Source: Sunxiuqinia sp963677175 | GTDB taxonomy: Bacteria; Bacteroidota; Bacteroidia; Bacteroidales; Prolixibacteraceae | Direction of reading: 5' to 3' | Length of the DNA stretch: 64,000 nucleotides | Assembly: GCA_963677175.2 (NCBI GenBank) | Contig: CAXXES010000007.1 | Span: 558,001 to 622,000, forward strand | Part shown: piece by piece, positions 45,256 through 53,869 of the stretch | Layout of the letters: each line of letters opens with the position of its first letter | Position numbering within the stretch: the stretch's first letter is position 1 | Translations under genes and position numbers: made by a program | The notes under the pieces: model-generated | The model's input: only the letters and a program-made list of their open reading frames with translations | Told to the model about the DNA's origin: nothing | Database searches by the model: none

Positions 45256-45283
45256 CAACGAATTAACATTACACAAGAAGATT

Positions 45284-47566
45284 ATGGAAAAAATGATCAT
45301 TATAGGGGGAGTTGCGGCCGGAGCAACCGCTGCTGCAAAAGCTCGCCGGATATCTCCTACAGCCGAAATTATTATGCTTGAAGCAGGCCCCGATATTTCA
45401 TTTGCCAATTGCGGACTACCGTATTACATTGGAGGCGATATCAAAAGCCGCTCAAAACTGATTCTACAAAGTCCTGAAAGTTTCAAGGAGCAGTATGAGG
45501 TTGAAGTTCATACCAACACCCGGGTAACAGCAATCAACCGCCAGGCCCACCGGGTTGAAACAACCAACAGCATCAATGGTGAGATGAGAACTTTCGAATA
45601 TACGAAACTCATTCTTGCACAAGGCGGAAAACCAATCAACCCAACACTTCCGGGCGCTGATCTCCACCATGTTTTTACGCTGTGGACTTTGGAAGATATG
45701 GATAAAATCTCCAACCATTTGGAAGAAAAAAATCCGCAAAGCGCGGTGGTCGTTGGCGGTGGATTTATCGGTCTCGAAATGGTGGAAGCGTTGGTAAAAA
45801 AAGGATTGAAGGTGAATGTGGTAGAAATGATGCCACACGTCATGGGCCTGATGGAGGCCGAAACCGCCGGATTTATTGAGAACGAACTGCTGGCCTACGG
45901 CGTTGGAGTTCATACCAATGCAGGCGTCACCGAAATCAAAAGTAATTCAGTGAAGCTGAACAATGGAAAACGGCTCGAAGCCGATATGATTTTGCTGTCG
46001 ATTGGCGTTCGCCCGACCCTGCAACTGGCGATCGATGCCGGGCTTGAATTGGGCGACGCAGGTGGCTTACTGGTGAATGCTGAACTTCAAACCTCCGACC
46101 CGGATATTTACGCTGCCGGTGATATGATTGAGATTGAACATCGCGTAAGTGGTAAAAAAGTACGGATTCCATTGGCTGGCCCGGCCAACCGCCAAGGACG
46201 AATTGCTGCCGAGAATGCTTTGGGTGGACACCACCAATACAAAGGGTCCATCGGTACATCTGTCGTACGCGTATTTGAAGCGGTGGCAGGAACCACGGGA
46301 CTCTCTTTGAAACAGGCCCACGCTGCCGGAATTAATGCTGATGCTGTGGTCGTTCACAAAGAACATCACACCTCGTATTATCCCGGAGCCGAAACGGTAA
46401 GCACCTTGTTGGTTTATGATCGAAAAACAGGCGTGGTGCTGGGCGGACAAACGGCAGGCTATAAAGGGGCCGACAAACGATTGGATGTGATTGCCACCGC
46501 GACAGCAGCAAAGCTGACGATCAGCGATTTGGCGGATATTGACTTTGCTTATTCGCCTCCGATTGGAACCGCCAACGATGCCATCAATATGGCTGCCTAC
46601 ACAGCCGAAAACCGCAATTCTGGTTTCAGCCCATCGGTTACGGTTTCTGAGCTCGATGACTTTGTTGCCGATAAAAGCCCGGTTTATCTGGACGTTCGCG
46701 ATATCTTTGCTTTCGAAAAAAGCCATATTCAAGGCGCCATCCATATTCCGTTGGAACTGCTGTCATTGCAGCTATCAGATATTCCAACCAATCAACCGAT
46801 CATGGTCTACGACGAAACCGGCAAAAAAGGGCACCAGGCTTTGCGCTCTTTGCGGGGAGCGGGGTTCAACGATGTAACCAATATTTCGGGAGGACACACC
46901 TCCTTGCAACGGCAAGCCCGGACCATTGGTTTTAAACAGATTGAAATTGATTTGCTTCCGGTTGACACCAAATCGCTGGAAGAAGAAAAAGCTAAAACTG
47001 AAGATAAAACAACGGCAAAAGTAGCCGATGATCATTCGCCCATTGTCATTGATGTGCGCACGGTAGAGGAATTTCAGGAGGGAGCCTATCCTGATGCCAT
47101 CAACATCCCGATGGATCAGCTCATGTATCGTTTTGAAGAATTGGGAACGAATGCATCACGCGAAATTGTGGTTTATTGTGCTACAGGAGCGCGCTCGGCC
47201 TATGCCCAACGCATGCTGATGCAGCTTGGTTACACCAACGTAAAAAATGGCGGCGGACTATCGGCCATGATGTCTAATCGAAATCGCACATCGGTTTCTT
47301 CTGCTTCATCAAATGAGCCGTTGGTTATTGATGTTCGCACGGCCGAAGAATTCCAGGCCGGAGCTTTCCCAAATGCCATTAATATTCCTTTGGACGAGTT
47401 GTATGCACGAATCGATGAACTGGGCAGCAAATCAAGAGAAATCACCTTGTACTGCGCATCCGGGGCACGCTCGGCCTATGCACAGCGGGGACTGCAACAG
47501 GCAGGATTTACCAATGTGAGCAACGGAGGTGGATTGATGCACATGATGATGATGGCGCGACGATAA
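45284..47566 (+). CDS. CoA-disulfide reductase fused to three rhodanese domains
   Basis: 760-aa flavoprotein. N-terminal part (about 1-445) is a CoA-disulfide/NADH-oxidase-type reductase: IIGGVAAGATAAA FAD site, active Cys43 in SFANCGLPYYIGG, NAD-binding VVVGGGFIGLEMVEAL. The usual CoADR-Rhd has one C-terminal rhodanese; this has three. The first (about 447-545) has Asp510 where the sulfur-carrying Cys should be (VYDETGKKG) and is degenerate. The second (about 580-665) and third (about 672-755) carry Cys632 (VYCATGARS) and Cys724 (LYCASGARS) and look active; they resemble each other closely, as from a recent internal duplication. A role in reducing CoA persulfides or polysulfide is likely. 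The start at 45284 is set by the promoter and by overlap of the longer frame with the divergent regulator. Confidence 0.92.
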   Translation: MEKMIIIGGVAAGATAAAKARRISPTAEIIMLEAGPDISFANCGLPYYIGGDIKSRSKLILQSPESFKEQYEVEVHTNTRVTAINRQAHRVETTNSINGEMRTFEYTKLILAQGGKPINPTLPGADLHHVFTLWTLEDMDKISNHLEEKNPQSAVVVGGGFIGLEMVEALVKKGLKVNVVEMMPHVMGLMEAETAGFIENELLAYGVGVHTNAGVTEIKSNSVKLNNGKRLEADMILLSIGVRPTLQLAIDAGLELGDAGGLLVNAELQTSDPDIYAAGDMIEIEHRVSGKKVRIPLAGPANRQGRIAAENALGGHHQYKGSIGTSVVRVFEAVAGTTGLSLKQAHAAGINADAVVVHKEHHTSYYPGAETVSTLLVYDRKTGVVLGGQTAGYKGADKRLDVIATATAAKLTISDLADIDFAYSPPIGTANDAINMAAYTAENRNSGFSPSVTVSELDDFVADKSPVYLDVRDIFAFEKSHIQGAIHIPLELLSLQLSDIPTNQPIMVYDETGKKGHQALRSLRGAGFNDVTNISGGHTSLQRQARTIGFKQIEIDLLPVDTKSLEEEKAKTEDKTTAKVADDHSPIVIDVRTVEEFQEGAYPDAINIPMDQLMYRFEELGTNASREIVVYCATGARSAYAQRMLMQLGYTNVKNGGGLSAMMSNRNRTSVSSASSNEPLVIDVRTAEEFQAGAFPNAINIPLDELYARIDELGSKSREITLYCASGARSAYAQRGLQQAGFTNVSNGGGLMHMMMMARR

Positions 47567-47574
47567 CATGAAAA

Positions 47575-50500
47575 CTAATCATTTCTCAGCGCTTCGTAGA
47601 GATTCCCTTTCATCGCCAGGCGATTGCCTGTAAAAACCCACAACCAGGCACTGAAAAGCACCAAAACAAAAATAGCCAGACTCCAGTAAATCAGTCCAAA
47701 ATAAAGCGACGAACGTAAACTTGGCAAAGCCGAAAGAATAGAAGGAATCAGCCCGATTACCAGCGACAAAAGCACGAGCTGCATATAGCTGCGTAAGGTC
47801 ATTCGCCGGATTTTCTGTTTACGGAAACCGGTTGCTTCCAGCAAAGCAAACTGGGCGCGGTTTTCATAGATACTTCGAAAAATAATGATTCCCAACCCAA
47901 TGGTTCCAATGAGTAATCCAAGTGCCCCCAGCATCAGAAAGATGTTGAGATAGGTGTTTTCAACCTGGTAAAAAAGCAACAAACGTTCTTTGGCTGGCGT
48001 AATTTCCAATCCATAGTTCCGAAAGGCCGAACGAAGATTTTCCTCTTCGGTTTCAGGAGCCTGTACCAAAAACACTTGCGATCCGCTCACCGAAGGAAAA
48101 TTCGCGTAAAACAATCGATCGGCAATCAAAATATTTCCTTGGAAAAGGGAATTGGCCAAGCCACCTACCAATTTTAAAACTACCTCTTCGCCCGACTCAT
48201 TTTGATAGATGAGCGTATCGCCCACCGATTTGCCCAAGCCCCATTTAATCACTGTTTGGTCGGCCACCGCCGGAATTTGTCCGTTAGCTAGCACCTGATT
48301 CAAACTCAACCAGGGATGCGCAGTATCCAAGTCGTCGGTTTGGGCAACAAAGGTAAATGCCTGCTGCTCGTCCAGTTTTTCCGGATCAAAACCTAAAATT
48401 CGGGGGCGGGCCACGCGGTTCAGATTCAAACAACTGGCATCATCGCCCGCCAAAGCTTGAAACTGCACAAATTCAGCCGGCGAATCTTCCAGCCCCACTT
48501 CAAAGCGGCCTTCCGGCGAATTTAAATCAAACAGCACCGGGAAGCTGGTTTCCGCAAAAAAAGTGTAGCCTCCGGTTCCGGAAGATGGCTGGTCCGCATT
48601 TCGTGTCAAATCTTTTCGGTTTAGCCCGGTAGAAAGCACCAGAAAAATTCCTACCGACAGAAAACTGACAATCAAGAGACTTCGTCGTCTATCGGCTAAA
48701 ACCAATTGATTCGAAAAAAAGCGGAATGACAAGTTCTCCGCTATTCTATTTTCTCTTCGGATAAAAATAAAATTGAGCAGGAAAATCAGTCCGGGCATAA
48801 GCCCAAAGCCACTGATGAAAAACACCGCCGGGTTGATTTCGCTGCCAATACCTTGCGAAAGCATCAGCAAAACCGAAAGCAAGCTTAAACCCAAACCAAT
48901 ACGCAGAGACCACCTGCCCGAGCTTGGCTTGCCCGACTGCGTTTGCTGCATCGCAATAATCTGTTGCTTGGCATAGTTGCAAAGCACAAACCATACGCTC
49001 ACCAAACTAATGAGGCCAACGATCAGCATCGCCTGAATAATAGCCAACGGTGTCACGTGAATATTCAAAATAGAGGTACGGACAATATCTCGCCAAATGC
49101 TGTTGATGGCATCCATAATCAGGCTGTTGTATGCCAATCCGATGGGCACTCCCAGCAGAGTTCCAACCAAAACAAGCAATAGTGCTTCGAAGAAAAACAG
49201 CTGCCTGATTTTTTGAGCAGAAAAGCCCATGGCGTGCAATGTGCCAATCTCCGAACGACGAAAGTTCAGGTACAACTGAAACATGAGGTAGGCCAACAAC
49301 AAGGCCGCAAAGAGCACAAAAAAACTCAGGCCAATAAATAAGCCGCTAAAATCGACTCCCTGGCCAGCCGCCTGCAAGCCAGCAGCTTTGGCATCCTTCA
49401 CTTGGAACCCAACATCTTCCGGCTGAATCTCAGCTAAAACCCGACTTTCAAAGTCAGCAGCCTGTAAACCATTCAGGCGAATGGCCGTTGATGCTCCAAA
49501 GCGGTTTCCCCACAAATCTTGCGCAGTACTAAGATTGATAAATGCTTTGGGCGTGCCTTTAAAGTCCGTCCAGTAGTCCTCATCCTTTTGGCGAATGCTT
49601 GATAAATCCACCGGAACACCGGTTTCCCAGTCGCTGCAATGCCCGGCATCCGACAAGCCCGGAATGTCCGGCATTAGGTTGGCATCCGCCCATTGCCCCT
49701 CCATTTCCACGATTCCAGTCACTCGAAACCAAGCCGACTTCTCAATTAATTGGCGCAGCGGTCCCACTTCAAAGTAAGTGACCAAGATGGAATCACCCGT
49801 TGCAGCCTGCAAATCCTCAGCCAGCCAACGGTTGATGATCATCTCATTCGCTCGTAAATTCACCACTGTCGATGGTAAACCGGCCACAAATGAATAGGGT
49901 GTCACCTGATCCTGAACCTTCAATTGATTGACGAAATAGCAAAAGATTGGATAAGTCTCACTGCCGATCAGCAACTTCTGGGCTACGGAAGGCTCAATAA
50001 ATACCCGGTCGGAAATCAACTCCGTATAGTTCAAATTGGTGTTTTCTCTAACTGAAAGATTCAGATCCTCCAATTTCCAATGCGCTGAAATCTGCTCGTA
50101 TAAACCCGTTTCATCCAAACCGGAGCCATTCACCAACAACACATTCGCCAGATCATCCAATTGCATTTGCCGGTTAAGAAAATCGAGGGAAACAAATATA
50201 TTTTTGGGAGCCGATTGAATGGCTTGCAGATTAAAATTGCCGGTTTGTGCCAGGGAAGCAATTGCCATGACCTTCACCCGAAACGAAATGGTTGACTCGT
50301 CAGCCGAAACGAAGGGCGTATTGGCCGGGAAAGTACTTAGCTTGTTTACCCGCAACAGCAGCTCCTCTCCCACCTCTACTCCAAGCACTTCGGCCAGTTG
50401 TTCGTTAATGACAGCCTCATTACTTTCTAATTCATATCGGTGGTCCGTTTCAGCAAATGCATCGAAGCCTGCTTTCACACCCCACACCTGCAACTGATTG

Positions 50501-50805
50501 GCGCGCGCTTTACCGCCGTCTAAAACGGCCATGCCGTTAGCAAACAACAGCGGAGTAACTTCCAACTCATCGGAGGCGATTTCGTTAGCCAATTCGGCTC
50601 TGAAAAGCCGCTCGCCGCCAGTAATCACCCAGTTGGTATTGCCCAACCGCTGCAAAGTAATTTGCTTCAGACTGTAGGTAACCGAATCGCCAATAACAAA
50701 CGCCCCCAGTAAAATAGCTGTACTGAGCACGACTCCCAACACCATGGTCAGGTTCAATTTCCAAAAATAAAGCAGTGATTTTATAGCGTAGCGAATTCCG
50801 TTCAT
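47575..50805 (-). CDS. FtsX-type ABC transporter permease
   Basis: 1076-aa permease of the MacB/FtsX superfamily in a duplicated layout: N-terminal helix (LNLTMVLGVVLSTAILLGAFVIGDSVTY), a large extracytoplasmic domain, a first three-helix block (FVLFAALLLAYLMFQLYLNFRRSEIGTLHAMGFSAQKIRQLFFFEALLL), a middle helix pair, a second periplasmic domain and a last block (ENRAQFALLEATGFRKQKIRRMTLRSYMQLVLL). This matches permeases that extract lipoproteins or lipids or act in envelope maintenance. It overlaps the ATPase gene by 4 bp. Its stop lies only 8 bp from the convergent CoADR stop, with no terminator between. Confidence 0.9.
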   Translation of the reverse strand: MNGIRYAIKSLLYFWKLNLTMVLGVVLSTAILLGAFVIGDSVTYSLKQITLQRLGNTNWVITGGERLFRAELANEIASDELEVTPLLFANGMAVLDGGKARANQLQVWGVKAGFDAFAETDHRYELESNEAVINEQLAEVLGVEVGEELLLRVNKLSTFPANTPFVSADESTISFRVKVMAIASLAQTGNFNLQAIQSAPKNIFVSLDFLNRQMQLDDLANVLLVNGSGLDETGLYEQISAHWKLEDLNLSVRENTNLNYTELISDRVFIEPSVAQKLLIGSETYPIFCYFVNQLKVQDQVTPYSFVAGLPSTVVNLRANEMIINRWLAEDLQAATGDSILVTYFEVGPLRQLIEKSAWFRVTGIVEMEGQWADANLMPDIPGLSDAGHCSDWETGVPVDLSSIRQKDEDYWTDFKGTPKAFINLSTAQDLWGNRFGASTAIRLNGLQAADFESRVLAEIQPEDVGFQVKDAKAAGLQAAGQGVDFSGLFIGLSFFVLFAALLLAYLMFQLYLNFRRSEIGTLHAMGFSAQKIRQLFFFEALLLVLVGTLLGVPIGLAYNSLIMDAINSIWRDIVRTSILNIHVTPLAIIQAMLIVGLISLVSVWFVLCNYAKQQIIAMQQTQSGKPSSGRWSLRIGLGLSLLSVLLMLSQGIGSEINPAVFFISGFGLMPGLIFLLNFIFIRRENRIAENLSFRFFSNQLVLADRRRSLLIVSFLSVGIFLVLSTGLNRKDLTRNADQPSSGTGGYTFFAETSFPVLFDLNSPEGRFEVGLEDSPAEFVQFQALAGDDASCLNLNRVARPRILGFDPEKLDEQQAFTFVAQTDDLDTAHPWLSLNQVLANGQIPAVADQTVIKWGLGKSVGDTLIYQNESGEEVVLKLVGGLANSLFQGNILIADRLFYANFPSVSGSQVFLVQAPETEEENLRSAFRNYGLEITPAKERLLLFYQVENTYLNIFLMLGALGLLIGTIGLGIIIFRSIYENRAQFALLEATGFRKQKIRRMTLRSYMQLVLLSLVIGLIPSILSALPSLRSSLYFGLIYWSLAIFVLVLFSAWLWVFTGNRLAMKGNLYEALRND

Positions 50806-51482
50806 GCCTCCGTAAGTTGCAGTTTTCCGTTTTCGAGTTGGTAAATCTTATCCATTTTCGAAGCTAAGGTCATGGAGTGTGTCACCACAATCAGGCTGGT
50901 GTTTTCTTCGCGGTTGAGCTGTAAAAGCAGGTCAGCCAACTGATTGGATGACTGCTGATCCAGTGCTCCGGTTGGCTCGTCGGCCAGCAAAATCCGTGGC
51001 TGGTTAATCAAGGCGCGGGCAACGGCCGTGCGCTGGCACTCACCGCCCGACAGTTGTCCGGGCCGTTGATTTTGCAATCCGGCAATGCCCAGTTTCTGCG
51101 TCAGTTCTTCAGCACGTTTCCGGCTGACTGAATCCACCGTTGATTGCTGCGCAACAACTGGCAGCAAGATGTTTTCCAATAAATTGAGCTGCGGAAGCAA
51201 ATGGTGCAACTGAAACACGAAACCGATGGACTGGTTCCGAAATTGGGCCAGTTGCTTTTCATTTTTGCTGAAAACCGGTTCGCCATCCAGAAATACGTCA
51301 CCACTATCTGGCCGGTCGAGCGCCCCCAGCATATTGAGCAAGGTTGTTTTTCCAGAACCCGACGGCCCAACAATAGCGACGCTTTCGCCATCCTGCACCG
51401 ACAAGTTGAGTTCATCCAGAATGATTCGCCGTGTTCCCGAGCCAGATTGAAAACTTTTGGTTAGTGATTTTATTTCGAGCAT
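50802..51482 (-). CDS. ABC transporter ATPase, LolD/MacB-like
   Basis: 226-aa ATPase: Walker A GPSGSGKTT, the Q-loop region FRNQSIGFVFQLHHLLPQLNLLENILLP typical of LolD/MacB ATPases, signature LSGGECQRTAVARAL, Walker B ILLADEPTGALD and switch His in VVTHS. Coupled by a 4-bp overlap to the FtsX-type permease, forming one transporter. It is 37 nt downstream of the glycosyltransferase gene and probably on the same long transcript. Substrate unknown; LolCDE and export roles are both possible. Confidence 0.92.
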   Translation of the reverse strand: MLEIKSLTKSFQSGSGTRRIILDELNLSVQDGESVAIVGPSGSGKTTLLNMLGALDRPDSGDVFLDGEPVFSKNEKQLAQFRNQSIGFVFQLHHLLPQLNLLENILLPVVAQQSTVDSVSRKRAEELTQKLGIAGLQNQRPGQLSGGECQRTAVARALINQPRILLADEPTGALDQQSSNQLADLLLQLNREENTSLIVVTHSMTLASKMDKIYQLENGKLQLTEA

Positions 51483-51519
51483 ATCTCTTGTGTTTTGAGT
51501 TTCGAGTTAAAATCTCAAC

Positions 51520-52824
51520 TCAGACTTTATGTTCTTTTTTTTCCGTTACCTTCTCATAAATCTCCACAAGTTTTTCAGCTTGTTGATGAACGTCAAAATG
51601 TGTTTTTACCCCGTCCAATCCTTTTGCACTTAACGCTGCCAGTTTTTCTTTGTCTAGAATAATACTTTTCCAGGCTTTGGCCAGTTTTTTCGGGCTGTTC
51701 GGGTGATAAGTGATGCCGCCTTCCGACAAACCCACCACTTCGGGGAAAGCGCCCAGCTCGGGCTGCACCAGCGGAATTCCCGAGGCTAAAGCCTCCAGTT
51801 GGTAAAGACCAAACGCTTCGCCATTCAAAACCGGAACGGTCAACAGAGCCACGGTATCAAAGAAATTCTGACGCGAAGGATTTTCAAACTCTTCAACCCA
51901 CAACACATCATCCTCCAAGCCGACCGAAGCTATTTTTTTCTTTTGCTGTTTGATGAATGCCGTATCATCATTGGTTTTGCCTCCGGTAATCTTCAACTTC
52001 ACCGGGCTGAAAGCTTCATCTTCTTTTAACAACAAAAAGGCATCGACCAAAATCCCCAGGCCATTTTCCTCGCACATCCGTGAGATAAAGCCAATAACAG
52101 GTTCTTTTTCATGAACGGGCTTCACCAGGTAGTCAGCCGCATCAACCCCAATGTGATTGATAAACAGTTGATCTGGACGAATATGCATGCGCTTTTTCAT
52201 TTCTTTCGCATAAAAATTGCTGACTGCAATAAAAGCATCCACTTCGCGGCCACGTGCTTCCATGATTTGCCAAACTTCTTCGCGGTGCTTGTCGCTCATC
52301 ACATCTACCCACACATTCTCATCCTGCAAGAAGCAAACCACCGGAATACTCATTTCCTGCTTGATTCGCCGGGCCAGTCCCAGCAACAAAGCATTCGACA
52401 GGTGCACCACATCGGGCTTGGCCTCATCGCGCAACCACTCCACCAAGCGCTCCAGTTCTTCTTTTTGCAAACCGTCTTCGCCCAGCAACATCGAAACGGT
52501 CATTTCCTCCAGACCTTTAGCCCGTGTTGAACCGGCGTTTTGTGCCGCCAGGTTTAACACCGGTTTCGAATTCAGCATATTATCGACAAAAGCCGGCATG
52601 TGCCGAAAAACAGGAAAGCGTTGCTTCAAGTAAATGTCCACAGCTCCGTAAAAAACAGGCACTTCATTCAAGTCGTGCGCGTCTTCAAACAGCGGCAGGT
52701 AAAGCGGAACTTTGATCACTTCTTGACCCAAATCCTGCAAAGCTTTCATGTACTTACTGTCGCGCAAACAGTTGCCGCAGTAAAAACTGCCACCTGAACC
52801 GGGTATAATGTGTGCTATTTTCAT
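51520..52824 (-). CDS. glycosyltransferase family 4 protein
   Basis: 434-aa GT-B-fold enzyme with an unusual N-terminus: HIIPGSGGSFYCGNCLRDSKYMKALQDLG, including a CGNC motif, followed by a lipopolysaccharide/glycogen-type donor domain. The donor side shows VIGFISRMCEENGLGILVDAF, KLKITGG, and the GT4 EX7E-like EAFGLYQLEALASGIPLVQPE. Acceptor and sugar donor are unknown. Its ATG overlaps the stop of the RhuM-Fic gene (ATGA), so translation is coupled even though that gene looks foreign. Confidence 0.85.
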   Translation of the reverse strand: MKIAHIIPGSGGSFYCGNCLRDSKYMKALQDLGQEVIKVPLYLPLFEDAHDLNEVPVFYGAVDIYLKQRFPVFRHMPAFVDNMLNSKPVLNLAAQNAGSTRAKGLEEMTVSMLLGEDGLQKEELERLVEWLRDEAKPDVVHLSNALLLGLARRIKQEMSIPVVCFLQDENVWVDVMSDKHREEVWQIMEARGREVDAFIAVSNFYAKEMKKRMHIRPDQLFINHIGVDAADYLVKPVHEKEPVIGFISRMCEENGLGILVDAFLLLKEDEAFSPVKLKITGGKTNDDTAFIKQQKKKIASVGLEDDVLWVEEFENPSRQNFFDTVALLTVPVLNGEAFGLYQLEALASGIPLVQPELGAFPEVVGLSEGGITYHPNSPKKLAKAWKSIILDKEKLAALSAKGLDGVKTHFDVHQQAEKLVEIYEKVTEKKEHKV

Positions 52825-53819
52825 TGAAGCCCTTTTTTATTGATCAGGTTTACAATTATTTTTGTTATCGTTTCTTTTTCTTCTGTTTTGCTCACCGCAA
52901 TCATCAAGGTTATGGCTACTAAAGCATTATCAGCAATTCTTTTATCCCCATTTTTGTCATATAAAATTCCGTTTTTCTCAAGGAAGTAAAGGAATAAAAA
53001 AGCAGCAATCCTTTTATTACCATCGGTAAAAGAATGATTTTTCGTAATGAGATAAAGCAAATTAGCTGCTTTTTCTTCTATGCTTGGGTATAAGTCTTTA
53101 CCGTCAAAGGTTTGAAATATTGTTGAGACAGAGCTTCTAAATGAATTGTCTTTTTCACGCCCAAATAAATCACTATTTCCATATTTTTTTTTGACAAGAC
53201 TTATTTGATCGATAGCTTCTTCATAAGTCAGGTAATAAGTTTCTTTACCTGAAGTTTCGATTATTTCCAAGCTTTGATAATCATATTGATCCAATATATC
53301 TAAAGCATAGGCATAATCAGAGATAATTTTCAACAACCCTGTACTTTCATCACCGGACAACTGCTTCTGATTTAATACATTTCCAAGAATTTTAATCGAT
53401 TTTTTCAGCTCAGCCAATTGTTTATTTTCCCGAACTAATCTTTTTTCATTTAATGAATATCCTTTAATCAGATAATCTTTTAGAATCTTGGTCGCCCATA
53501 TTCTAAAGTCAATACCCCTTTTTGATTTCACCCGATATCCAACTGAAATAATTACATCAAGGTTAAAAAACTCAACTTGCCGTTCAATTTTTCGTCCTCC
53601 TTCATTTTGAACTGTTGCAAATTTTGCAACAGTTGAATCTTTATCTAACTCCTTTTCCTTAAAAACATTATTAATATGCCTTGAAATTACTGATTTGTCA
53701 CGCTGAAACAATTCTGTCATTTGTTTCAAACTAAGCCAAACTGTTTCGTTATCAAGATTAACTGAAATCTCTGTTTGCCCATTTTCAACTTTGTATATTT
53801 CAATGTGCGATTTGTTCAT
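52821..53819 (-). CDS. RhuM family protein with C-terminal Fic/Doc domain
   Basis: 332-aa two-domain protein. The N-terminal RhuM-like part (about 8-125) has VWLSLKQMTELFQRDKSVISRHINNVFKE, FNLDVIISVGYRVKSKRGIDFRIWATKILKDYLIKGY. The C-terminal Fic/Doc domain (about 195-330) has the catalytic motif H262-SFTD-GNKR270 and is intact; the Doc-like GNKR ending suggests nucleotidyl or phosphoryl transfer to a protein target. Base composition is visibly AT-richer than its neighbours and the function is unrelated, so I read it as an inserted toxin-like or phage-linked gene. No antitoxin is evident next to it. Confidence 0.88.
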   Translation of the reverse strand: MNKSHIEIYKVENGQTEISVNLDNETVWLSLKQMTELFQRDKSVISRHINNVFKEKELDKDSTVAKFATVQNEGGRKIERQVEFFNLDVIISVGYRVKSKRGIDFRIWATKILKDYLIKGYSLNEKRLVRENKQLAELKKSIKILGNVLNQKQLSGDESTGLLKIISDYAYALDILDQYDYQSLEIIETSGKETYYLTYEEAIDQISLVKKKYGNSDLFGREKDNSFRSSVSTIFQTFDGKDLYPSIEEKAANLLYLITKNHSFTDGNKRIAAFLFLYFLEKNGILYDKNGDKRIADNALVAITLMIAVSKTEEKETITKIIVNLINKKGLQ

Positions 53820-53869
53820 TTACTTTTCCTCCAGCATGGTGAAATATTCTTTGCAATCGGGAATATACC

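Noticed and set aside
44978..45283. N-terminal extension of the CoADR protein by 102 codons
   Set aside because: It would overlap the divergent regulator and the promoter element at 45248. The ATG at 45284 places the FAD motif at the N-terminus as in the family.
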